In this document: piece by piece, positions 51,659 through 58,357 of the stretch
Position numbering within the stretch: position 1 is the first letter of the stretch
Layout of the letters: every line of letters starts with the position of its first letter
Assembly: GCA_937896665.1 (NCBI GenBank)
Contig: CALBNS010000051.1
Location: forward strand, 1-58,357
Direction of reading: 5' to 3'
Origin: an uncultured Clostridia bacterium
GTDB lineage: Bacteria > Bacillota > Clostridia > Lachnospirales > Lachnospiraceae
Length of the DNA stretch: 58,357 bases
Position numbers and translations under genes: made by a program
Notes under the pieces: generated by a model
Told to the model about the DNA's origin: nothing
Seen by the model: only the letters and a program-made list of their open reading frames with translations
Database searches by the model: none

Positions 51659-53088
51659 TGGGTAAATATGACATAGATATTTCAGAGGTATCTGAAATAC
51701 TCAAATTGATATACACTCCTAACGGAGATGGAGATAATTCTGATTATGTAATAAATAGGATGTCGGAAAAAACAGGCAATGAATTCCTTGATGGCAGAGG
51801 AATAGCTTATGCAGAGGAATTAACTTCAAAGCAACTGAAACTGTTGTTATCAGCGTTATACATTGATTGTTGTGGTTCGAGTAATTGTTCAAGGTGCCCT
51901 GTTTCAAAGTACTGCAACAGCTACATCAACAATAGAATTGAAAACTATGATGTGAATGCACCTAAGATGATTGACTTATTTTGTGGTGCGGGAGGATTAT
52001 CGTTAGGCTTTACTCAAAATGGTTTCATTACAAGTTTGGCAAATGATATTGAGCCTTGTTGTGTAGATACCTATGCTCATAATCATCCTGATACACCTAG
52101 AGAGAATATAGTTCTTGGTGATATTAATGATGTGATAGCTAATATTGATTCACTTATGAGATTTAAAGATGTGGATGTTGTTATTGGTGGACCTCCTTGC
52201 CAAGGATTTAGTATGGCAAATAGGCAGCGCTTAATTGATGATCCAAGAAATAAGCTGTATAAAAGCTACGTAAAGGTATTAACTATTGTAAAGCCGAAAT
52301 TCTTTGTAATGGAAAATGTAAAAGGAATGCTATCGGCCGCATCACAGGTGTTAGAAGACTTCCAAAGAATAGGATATAGCGTTTCTTGTAGAGTATTAAA
52401 TGCCAAAGACTTTGGTGTTCCGCAGAACAGGGAGAGATTGATATTTATAGGAAATAGGGTCGGTGTGGATAATGAAACAATATTTGATGAGATTATTGCA
52501 CAGTCACAATCCATTCAATCCCATGTTTTAGCAGATGCACTTTTTGGATTACGTCCGCTTTTAGCATCAAGAAAGAGAAACTCAACTGAGGTAGATACAG
52601 AAGAATCTGGTCGCAAGATAGATATTAGTACCTTTGTAGATAGTGAGTATTTGAATCTTATTAATATGGGTTCGGGTTCAAAGCTAGTATTTAATCATAA
52701 GGCGAGATATAACAACGATAGGGATATAGAAATCTATCGCAGGTTGAATCCTGGAGATAAGTCAGACGATCCGAAAATTGCTGATATTATGCCTTATGCA
52801 AGACGAAATGATATTTTCAAAGATAAGTATTACAAACTTGAGCCGGACAAGGTATGTAAGACAATTACAGCACATATGAAATTCGATTGTAATATGTATA
52901 TACATCCTACTCAAGCACGTGGACTAACTCCGAGGGAAGCAGCTAGAGTTCAATCTTATCCAGATGATTATTTCTTTAGGGGGGCATATACAAAGACATA
53001 TATGCAGATTGGAAATTCTGTGCCGCCATTACTTGGTAGGGCAATAGCAAATATAATTAAGAAATATGTTGAAAAAGAGGTAGATTAA
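51658..53088 (+). CDS. DNA (cytosine-5-)-methyltransferase M2 with N-terminal cysteine-cluster domain
   Basis: A 476-residue m5C methyltransferase. Motif I MIDLFCGAGGLSLGF begins at about residue 104, catalytic Cys181 is in IGGPPCQGFSMANRQR, then VMENVKGML, PQNRERLIFIG, ARGLTPREAARVQSYPDDY and QIGNSVPPLLGRAIA. The first ~100 residues are extra and end in cysteines 71, 72, 77, 80 and 86 (CCGSSNCSRCPVSKYC), like the iron-sulfur loop of endonuclease III. The ATG at 51658 overlaps the M1 stop (TAATG) behind AGGAG. An in-frame GTG nine bases earlier is less likely. Confidence 0.92.
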   Translation: MGKYDIDISEVSEILKLIYTPNGDGDNSDYVINRMSEKTGNEFLDGRGIAYAEELTSKQLKLLLSALYIDCCGSSNCSRCPVSKYCNSYINNRIENYDVNAPKMIDLFCGAGGLSLGFTQNGFITSLANDIEPCCVDTYAHNHPDTPRENIVLGDINDVIANIDSLMRFKDVDVVIGGPPCQGFSMANRQRLIDDPRNKLYKSYVKVLTIVKPKFFVMENVKGMLSAASQVLEDFQRIGYSVSCRVLNAKDFGVPQNRERLIFIGNRVGVDNETIFDEIIAQSQSIQSHVLADALFGLRPLLASRKRNSTEVDTEESGRKIDISTFVDSEYLNLINMGSGSKLVFNHKARYNNDRDIEIYRRLNPGDKSDDPKIADIMPYARRNDIFKDKYYKLEPDKVCKTITAHMKFDCNMYIHPTQARGLTPREAARVQSYPDDYFFRGAYTKTYMQIGNSVPPLLGRAIANIIKKYVEKEVD

Positions 53089-53089
53089 T

Positions 53090-54799
53090 ATGGTTTTTAC
53101 TCAAGCAATAGAAACCGTAGCTTCAGCATTATTAAAAACTGGTACTACAATAGACCCTGATAATTATGATGGAGTTATAGTGAAAAAATTAGAGGCATCA
53201 AACACATTGGATGATGGTCGAACTACGAATCAAACGCACATTGCAATTACTGGTTCGCAGATGGATATTTTTCCTTATCTTAGATCAGATGGTTATTTTA
53301 ACGATGCCGCTTCGGATACTGATTTGAAGAAATATTATATTACACAGATACCTTTAGCGTTGCATAAGAGCAATGTGGAATATCTAGATGATTCACAGAC
53401 AGAGATTCACTTTGATTCAGAGAAAAAGAGCAGCTATACATCTGTAGTAAGAAGTAAAAGGAAATCACAAGCTGACCAGATACAAGTGTCATTGATTAAC
53501 TTTGATGGACCTGACTTTGTGGCATTTAGAAAGATGTTACATTCGGGATCTTACTTGGTAATTCTTAAACTGAAACAAAAATTCGAATATGAAGCTTATG
53601 GACTTGTACCTAATAGGGGAATTGAAAGTGATGGTGGACTTCAAGCACTTAACAATCAATTCTCTAAATTAGCTACAAATACAACCGTTAATGTAAGTTC
53701 TCTTCTTGGTGTGGCTAATACATCAAATAATATTGAATCAAGCAGACTTACAACAGGAGAAAATGTCCTTCTTTACGGTGTTCCTGGTTCTGGTAAGAGT
53801 TGGACTATTGAGCATGAATATTGCAAGCCGGGAAGTGTTGTTGAAAGATTGGTTTTCCATCCTGACTATACTTACTCAGATTTCATCGGTCAGATTCTTC
53901 CTGCAGTTGCAGAAGACGGACAGGTAAGCTATAAGTTTACACCAGGACCATTTACGAACATTCTTCGTGAGGCATATAACAATCCTGGAAAAGAATACAT
54001 CCTCATTATCGAAGAGATTAACCGCGGTAATGCTCCGGCTATCTTTGGTGAGGTGTTCCAGTTACTTGACCGTAAAGTTGAAATCCGTGATATTGATGAT
54101 GATGGTTTCCCTGTTGGAACAAGTGAGTACGGCATTACAAATACGAATATTGCTGAGGAGATGTATGGTAAGGAAAGAAAGACTGATAAGGTTCGTATTC
54201 CATCTAATCTTTCTATCATCGGTACAATGAATACATCGGATCAGAACGTTTTCACATTAGATACAGCTTTCCAGCGTAGATGGGATATGCGCCTTATCGA
54301 AAATGATTTTGCTAATGTTGATAGTTCGCTTGCTGATGCAGAAATCCTTGATACTACAGTAACTTGGAGAAATTTCTGCGTTGAGATTAACAGAATTGTT
54401 GTTGGCAACAGTGCAAGAATGACTTCTGCAGAAGATAAGAGACTTGGTGCATACTTTGTTCATCTTCGTGACCTTAAGTTTAATGATGCTATGGGTGATT
54501 TAAAAGAATACGATGCTCTTCGTAAGAAGGAAAGCAAAGGTACTCTTACCACAGAAGAAAAGACACAGATTGCTGTTATCCGTGATGCCATGAGACAGAA
54601 CAGAAAGTTCCCTGAAAAGGTAATCAAGTATCTCTGGGATGATGCATTCAAGTTTAATCGTGAAGTAATCTTTGAGGTTACCGAATATCAGAGCCTTGAG
54701 CAGGTAATTCGTGCATTTATGTATGCCCAGGGATTAGATCGATTTAAGGTTTTCAAAGACAATGTGAAGAGCGCATTTACAGGAGCAGAAGAAGAATAA
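53090..54799 (+). CDS. mcrB: McrB-like AAA+ GTPase (R1 restriction subunit)
   Basis: A 569-residue motor subunit. The N-terminal ~210 residues are an unassigned DNA-reading domain; the AAA+ core has Walker A LLYGVPGSGKSW (from about residue 227), Walker B YILIIEEINRGNAPAIFGEV and the McrB hallmark GTMNTSDQNVFTLDTAFQRR with arginine finger. In McrBC and LlaJI this GTP-driven ring recognises target DNA and moves along it with the nuclease partner. It follows M2 by one nucleotide and precedes the McrC-like gene by 14 nt. Confidence 0.92.
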   Translation: MVFTQAIETVASALLKTGTTIDPDNYDGVIVKKLEASNTLDDGRTTNQTHIAITGSQMDIFPYLRSDGYFNDAASDTDLKKYYITQIPLALHKSNVEYLDDSQTEIHFDSEKKSSYTSVVRSKRKSQADQIQVSLINFDGPDFVAFRKMLHSGSYLVILKLKQKFEYEAYGLVPNRGIESDGGLQALNNQFSKLATNTTVNVSSLLGVANTSNNIESSRLTTGENVLLYGVPGSGKSWTIEHEYCKPGSVVERLVFHPDYTYSDFIGQILPAVAEDGQVSYKFTPGPFTNILREAYNNPGKEYILIIEEINRGNAPAIFGEVFQLLDRKVEIRDIDDDGFPVGTSEYGITNTNIAEEMYGKERKTDKVRIPSNLSIIGTMNTSDQNVFTLDTAFQRRWDMRLIENDFANVDSSLADAEILDTTVTWRNFCVEINRIVVGNSARMTSAEDKRLGAYFVHLRDLKFNDAMGDLKEYDALRKKESKGTLTTEEKTQIAVIRDAMRQNRKFPEKVIKYLWDDAFKFNREVIFEVTEYQSLEQVIRAFMYAQGLDRFKVFKDNVKSAFTGAEEE

Positions 54800-54813
54800 G
54801 GTGGTGAGGATAG

Positions 54814-56193
54814 ATGGATTTAGGCTCAGCTTTAAATTCAATAATGGAATTTGATATCAAAAAGCACTGCCATATTAATACAAATGAAGATGGTGACCGT
54901 TTTGTTGGTATCAAGGCTGATTCCGATAATGCTATGGTCTATTTCCCTATCGGATATGAACTGCCGGAAACCGATGCTGAAATCAGAACGGACATTAAGC
55001 ATTTGATACAAGTGTTGTCTGAATTTACAACAAAGGATGACCGATTACTTGCTATCAATAAGTTTGCAGCACCACAGACAGTCGATTTTCCTATCAACGC
55101 ATATAAGAGTGTCATCGAATACTATTTTTCAATTGGTGGTACATATTATGTTGAGAAAGAACAAGTGTATATTACGGCACCAACTGGAAAGCAGGACTGG
55201 GCGAGAACCGCAAGAAAGCAGATGCCACTTGTTCAGAGTAGAAATGGTGTAAGTTCGTTTGTATTTACTCAATTTGAGGTTCGTTCTTCGACACCAAATG
55301 ACACAAAGGAAATAACTCAGATAAATCGTTTCTGTGTTTATGAGGCATTCAAGAGGCTTGGCTGGTTGTATGTTCCATATATGCCGGAAGAACCGGGACC
55401 ACACCCAGATGTTAAGACATCAATCAGAATTGTACAGAGCAAGCTTGCTGCTACAAATGATGACAAGAAGAAGTCTTTATTCCGTGGTATGAAGGATATG
55501 CTTGAGTATATGGATGAGCAGACCTCTGATAAGCAGTTCTACTTTGGCACTGATGATTTCGACCATGTATGGGAGAAACTTGTTGATAGAGCCTTCGGAG
55601 AAAAAGATAAGGATAAGTATTTCCCTCGTTCAAGATGGTTACTTGATTACGGCAAGTACAAGGAAAAGAGACCTTTGATGCCGGATACCATTATGATTTA
55701 CAATGGCAAGTATTACATTCTCGATGCCAAGTGTTATAAGTATGGTTGGACAGGTATTCCTGATCATCTGCCAAATGGTTCATCAATCAATAAGCAGATT
55801 ACATACGGTGAGTATCTGGAAAAATATAAAGGTGTAGATACTAACTCACTATTTAATGCGTTTATCATGCCATACAATATGGCCAAGAACCATTTCAAGC
55901 TTACATCAGTTGTTGGAAACATTGGTGAGGCAGTTGGTGACTGGAGATACAACAAAAAGTATTACGAACGAATCCAAGGAATCGTTATGGATACAAGATA
56001 TCTTATGTATCATTATTCCGGCAAGCCGACAAAGGAAAAGATTGCTCTTGCTGAATGCATCGAGGCAGTTTTGGGAAGAGATGAAATAAAATCTACTGGA
56101 GAAGCACCAATTCCGAAACCAGTATCTTATGTAGGCATCAAGCCTGTTGATTCTATGGTTGCAGAAGACAGTGGTTCCTACAATGTAGACTAA
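54814..56193 (+). CDS. mcrC: McrC/LlaJI-type nuclease subunit (R2 restriction subunit)
   Basis: A 459-residue partner of the McrB-like motor. The C-terminal half carries a PD-(D/E)xK nuclease: LMPDTIMIYNGKYYILDAKC with the DAK lysine, preceded by WEKLVDRAFGEKDKDKYFPR. The N-terminal half is a helical adaptor. Overall it resembles the LlaJI second restriction subunit more than classical McrC. It ends the operon, with a terminator following. Cleavage should need the motor; the recognition rule is unknown. Confidence 0.85.
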   Translation: MDLGSALNSIMEFDIKKHCHINTNEDGDRFVGIKADSDNAMVYFPIGYELPETDAEIRTDIKHLIQVLSEFTTKDDRLLAINKFAAPQTVDFPINAYKSVIEYYFSIGGTYYVEKEQVYITAPTGKQDWARTARKQMPLVQSRNGVSSFVFTQFEVRSSTPNDTKEITQINRFCVYEAFKRLGWLYVPYMPEEPGPHPDVKTSIRIVQSKLAATNDDKKKSLFRGMKDMLEYMDEQTSDKQFYFGTDDFDHVWEKLVDRAFGEKDKDKYFPRSRWLLDYGKYKEKRPLMPDTIMIYNGKYYILDAKCYKYGWTGIPDHLPNGSSINKQITYGEYLEKYKGVDTNSLFNAFIMPYNMAKNHFKLTSVVGNIGEAVGDWRYNKKYYERIQGIVMDTRYLMYHYSGKPTKEKIALAECIEAVLGRDEIKSTGEAPIPKPVSYVGIKPVDSMVAEDSGSYNVD

Positions 56194-56217
56194 TATAAAA
56201 ATAGCATAATATTATAA

Positions 56218-56251
56218 AACCTCTGTTTGCAGATGATTGCAGACAGAGGTT
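56218..56251. terminator. Bidirectional terminator between mcrC and the zinc-finger gene
   Basis: AACCTCTGT (56218-56226) pairs perfectly with ACAGAGGTT (56243-56251), with inner GCA/TGC pairing, between convergent genes. Confidence 0.85.
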
Positions 56252-56257
56252 CTTTTC

Positions 56258-57403
56258 TTATAAGCCTTCTTTTTCTCTTTTTCGTTTTCTGTATCGGTCT
56301 TGTGTGACTCTGTTGCAGCATTCCTGGCTACAGAAACGGTTTCTCGTTGAAGTAGTCTTTACAAGGAAGTAGCGGCCACATCTAGGATTATCGCAAGGAC
56401 GATACAATTCAAGGTCTGGTTTTAAGTAGAAGATGGAGAAGTAAGCAGCACAAAGGAGTGAATCCACTTTCCATGATGGGGTCATTGTTTCTGAATTATA
56501 AACAGGATGGATGCCATCAAGGTTAGCATTGATTTCTTCTCCGATGATGTATTTTGCGATTTCGATTAGTGCAGCCTTCATTTCATCGGAGAACTCCCTT
56601 GAACTGTCTCCGTTCATTTCATAAAGGAAATGGAAGAGGAAGTCGGAGATTTTTTTGGTCATATCTCGCTTTTCATAATTAACAAACATCGAAGTGATAT
56701 TTTGATAGAATCCATTCTGATATCCTGGAACAGAAGCATAGCCACCAATAATATTATTGAAGTCCTGGATATTCAGTGCATAAGAACCGTACACACAGTC
56801 GGTGATATTATAAGTGTCTCCATCGAATGCTTCTTGTTGTCTGATGTAAGATAACTGTGCAGGTGGATTCATAAGTGTATCAACATATTTATGGTGACAG
56901 CTGGAGTAGCTGTTTTTCATTGAGTCTGTTTTTATAGTAAGATCTTCAGAAAAGAGCAAAGATATTGTTAAGTCGCAAATCTTCTTATAATTCTTTCTGA
57001 TCTCATTGGCAGCAGTCATTAACTCAACTGTCATTTTCAGTCTGTCGATTATACCGTATAAAGATATCTCATCAAATACTTCATAGGTGCCTGCACAAAC
57101 TGGAAATAGAAAACCATTGTCTTTCAAAAAGGATACGAGTTCTTTGGTAGGCTTATTTGCAAGAGACATCAGAGTACCGAGAATGTTTCTTTCTTCTATT
57201 GTTCCGTTGGGTGCAATACGAACCAATCCATCTTTAGCTGCATAGCCAAAAAGAATAGGGTGTTCCGGCATAGCCTGTAACTTGAATTTGCTGATAGGTT
57301 CTTCTCCGGGAGCAACGTGTTCTATATCTTCAACGCAGTCACAGCTGCAACTTTCAAACCTAAATAAAATATTTTCAAAAAAATTTTCTTTAATCTGGGG
57401 CAT
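56258..57403 (-). CDS. Protein with C-terminal CGNR-like zinc finger, function unknown
   Basis: A 381-residue soluble protein. Only the C-terminus is recognisable: CDNPRCGRYFLVKTTSTRNR, FCSQECCNRVTQDRYRKRKR, a treble-clef zinc finger like that of CGNR regulators, with a basic tail suited to nucleic-acid binding. The N-terminal part has a CSCDCVEDIEH cysteine patch and otherwise helical sequence. It is convergent with the restriction operon and has its own promoter. It could be a regulator of the island or an independent defence gene. GGAGCC is its weak ribosome binding site. Confidence 0.65.
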   Translation of the reverse strand: MPQIKENFFENILFRFESCSCDCVEDIEHVAPGEEPISKFKLQAMPEHPILFGYAAKDGLVRIAPNGTIEERNILGTLMSLANKPTKELVSFLKDNGFLFPVCAGTYEVFDEISLYGIIDRLKMTVELMTAANEIRKNYKKICDLTISLLFSEDLTIKTDSMKNSYSSCHHKYVDTLMNPPAQLSYIRQQEAFDGDTYNITDCVYGSYALNIQDFNNIIGGYASVPGYQNGFYQNITSMFVNYEKRDMTKKISDFLFHFLYEMNGDSSREFSDEMKAALIEIAKYIIGEEINANLDGIHPVYNSETMTPSWKVDSLLCAAYFSIFYLKPDLELYRPCDNPRCGRYFLVKTTSTRNRFCSQECCNRVTQDRYRKRKREKEGL

Positions 57404-57428
57404 TTTTGGCTCCTTTCTATGGTCGAAA

Positions 57429-57450
57429 AGTCATGGCATATGTCATGGCT
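57429..57450. promoter_or_regulatory. Quasi-palindrome upstream of the zinc-finger gene
   Basis: AGTCATG and CATGGCT flank a central CATATG; symmetric except for two base pairs. It lies in the 5' leader of the minus-strand gene and could be an operator. Confidence 0.45.
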
Positions 57451-57499
57451 TTATTTTTTTGCTTAAAAATAGTAATGGCAAATTATATCTATTGTGCTA

Positions 57500-57528
57500 A
57501 TTATACTCGGTTACGACCTAAAATACAA
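57500..57528 (-). promoter_or_regulatory. Promoter of the zinc-finger gene
   Basis: Minus-strand TTGTAT (57523-57528), 17-nt spacer, TATAAT (57500-57505). Confidence 0.6.
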
Positions 57529-57589
57529 CACTTCTAACATTACTATTCCGTAAAAGTTATGTGAAAACTTGCTATCTTCAATTACTTTT

Positions 57590-57895
57590 TGCCACTGATT
57601 ATACTTATTACAGAGTTAAGCAATAACTCCGATGTGATCCCAGTTAACGAAATCAAGAATCGTTATATAAGGTGAGAACATCACTCAGTAATTAATATCA
57701 CAAGGCCTGATTAGCTATAAGGGCATTGGGATACAGATATCGACATCAACCACAGGACAACCTGTGGAAGGTGTGATAGAGGTACCCTTATTTCCTTATG
57801 CCCTTTTTCAGGCTTCATGGGTCGGTACTTCTATAAGCACCGGCCTTTATTTGTTCCCATTGCCCTTCTGCGAGAACCAGGCAGAAAGGCAGGAA
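57590..57895 (+). ncRNA. Candidate structured RNA with mutually exclusive hairpins
   Basis: No convincing gene lies in 57404-57899. Instead the plus strand can fold: CCACAGG-ACAA-CCTGTGG forms a perfect small hairpin; ATAAGGG (57717-57723) can pair with CCCTTAT (57785-57791), or the overlapping AAGGGCAT (57719-57726) with ATGCCCTT (57798-57805), which is followed by a T-run. CGGT/ACCG hairpin pairs lie further on. This is attenuator-like, upstream of the truncated 57900 gene. I cannot match it to a named RNA family. Confidence 0.45.
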
Positions 57896-57899
57896 CTTT

Positions 57900-58153
57900 A
57901 TGAAAATCAAGATTCGTTACGAGAACGAGTATCAGACCCTTGAGGTCGAAAACGTGGAATTGGAGAGATGGCTTAATATCTCCATTTCAGAAAATGAAAG
58001 CCAGGAAGACTACGAACAGAGAATCCAGGATGTAATCGAAGAGAGATTCAACAGACCCGATTACAACAGCTGGCACAAGCATGACCGTCACACTGGCAAT
58101 GCTTATATGAAAAGCAAGGACGGAACAGTTGAGTATAAAGTTATAATTAAGAA
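57900..58153 (+). pseudogene. Truncated conjugative-element-type small gene (sigma-factor-like N-terminus)
   Basis: The first ~84 residues (MKIKIRYENEYQTLEVENVE, then EERFNRPDYNSWHKHDRH) match the N-terminus of small sigma-factor-like proteins carried by Lachnospiraceae conjugative transposons. The frame then runs into the end of an insertion sequence, adding about 12 foreign residues and stopping at 58193. The sigma-like helix-turn-helix part is missing. This points to the remains of another integrative element at the island's right edge. Confidence 0.6.
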
Positions 58154-58357
58154 TGTACAAAAAGTGTGGAATAAAAATGTACAAATGTTATGATACATGA
58201 GCTATTAGGAGGAGCTCATAATGATATTAAGAAATCAGATCATAACAGACCTTGAGATACATAGTGTCAAGGATTTATATAAGTTAAAACCTTTTTTGGA
58301 GGATTCAACATTGAAGATTAATAAAAGTCAGATTGCCAGAGAGTTAGAAGTGGATCG
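58154..58357 (+). mobile_element. Left end of an IS21-family insertion sequence (continues past the window)
   Basis: TGTACAAA occurs at 58154 and again at 58178, the tandem terminal repeats expected at an IS21-type end, directly where the 57900 frame is broken. An IstA reading frame begins 67 nt inside. Confidence 0.72.
58221..58357 (+). CDS. istA: IS21-family transposase IstA, N-terminal part
   Basis: GGAGGAG precedes ATG at 58221. The 45 visible codons read MILRNQIITDLEIHSVKDLY, then LKINKSQIARELEVDR, the N-terminal helix-turn-helix of IstA. It is cut by the window end, so catalytic DDE residues and IstB are not visible. Confidence 0.78.
   Translation, partial: MILRNQIITDLEIHSVKDLYKLKPFLEDSTLKINKSQIARELEVD

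Noticed and set aside
48039..56193. BREX or DISARM system
   Set aside because: No PglZ, BrxC/BrxL, PLD or DISARM helicase genes; the motor and nuclease are McrB- and McrC/LlaJI-like.
57690..57930. Open frame of about 75 codons through the candidate structured RNA
   Set aside because: No ATG/GTG start with a ribosome site, no protein-like conservation that I recognise, and hairpins explain the sequence order better.

Overview
The window looks like chromosomal DNA of a low-GC Gram-positive anaerobe, most likely a gut Lachnospiraceae (Clostridia). The grounds are a PolC-type replicative polymerase, an HPr/Enzyme I pair, AGGAGG-like ribosome binding sites, an indolepyruvate:ferredoxin oxidoreductase operon, and accessory DNA typical of that family. 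The species assignment is inference. No rRNA, tRNA or CRISPR array was found.

Region 1 (1-26200) is ordinary core genome: folA, luxS, queA, ABC exporters, two PLP aminotransferases, a DUF368 membrane protein, an XRE regulator, ispG, polC (ispG has a consensus TTGACA-N17-TATAAT promoter), a heterodimeric ABC exporter with one degenerate ATP site, iorA-iorB-phenylacetate-CoA ligase-ACT protein, a cold-shock protein, ptsH-ptsI (HPr has Arg instead of Ser at position 46) and an NCS2 purine permease.

Region 2 (about 26770-41097) is a 14.3-kb integrated element. It splits a substrate-binding-protein gene exactly in two; both junctions carry the direct repeat CACCT, and joining the halves restores a 333-codon frame. 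The element carries a large serine recombinase, remnants of older elements (a DnaC fragment, a decayed second recombinase), a Type I restriction-modification locus, a DUF4258/YgiT zinc-finger toxin-antitoxin-like pair, and mgtE behind a long structured leader with a 28-codon upstream ORF. In the Type I locus, hsdS is followed by two silent target-recognition cassettes around a tyrosine recombinase with inverted repeats (a phase-variable shuffling layout), while hsdM has an in-frame TGA at codon 23.

Region 3 (41098-47861) is core again: the other half of the split gene, a PHP-domain phosphoesterase, a TrpR-like regulator, DUF1836, pcrA, a small acidic membrane protein and a 23S rRNA uracil methyltransferase.

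Region 4 (47862-58357) is a defence island. A GmrSD-like DUF262/DUF1524 protein has its own terminator. It is followed by a separately promoted operon of a small ribbon-helix-helix-like protein, two 5-methylcytosine methyltransferases, an McrB-like motor and an McrC/LlaJI-like nuclease, which is the gene order expected of a LlaJI-type system. One methyltransferase carries an extra N-terminal cysteine cluster like the iron-sulfur loop of endonuclease III. A convergent zinc-finger gene, a structured intergenic RNA candidate, and an IS21-family element that truncates a small conjugative-element gene end the window.
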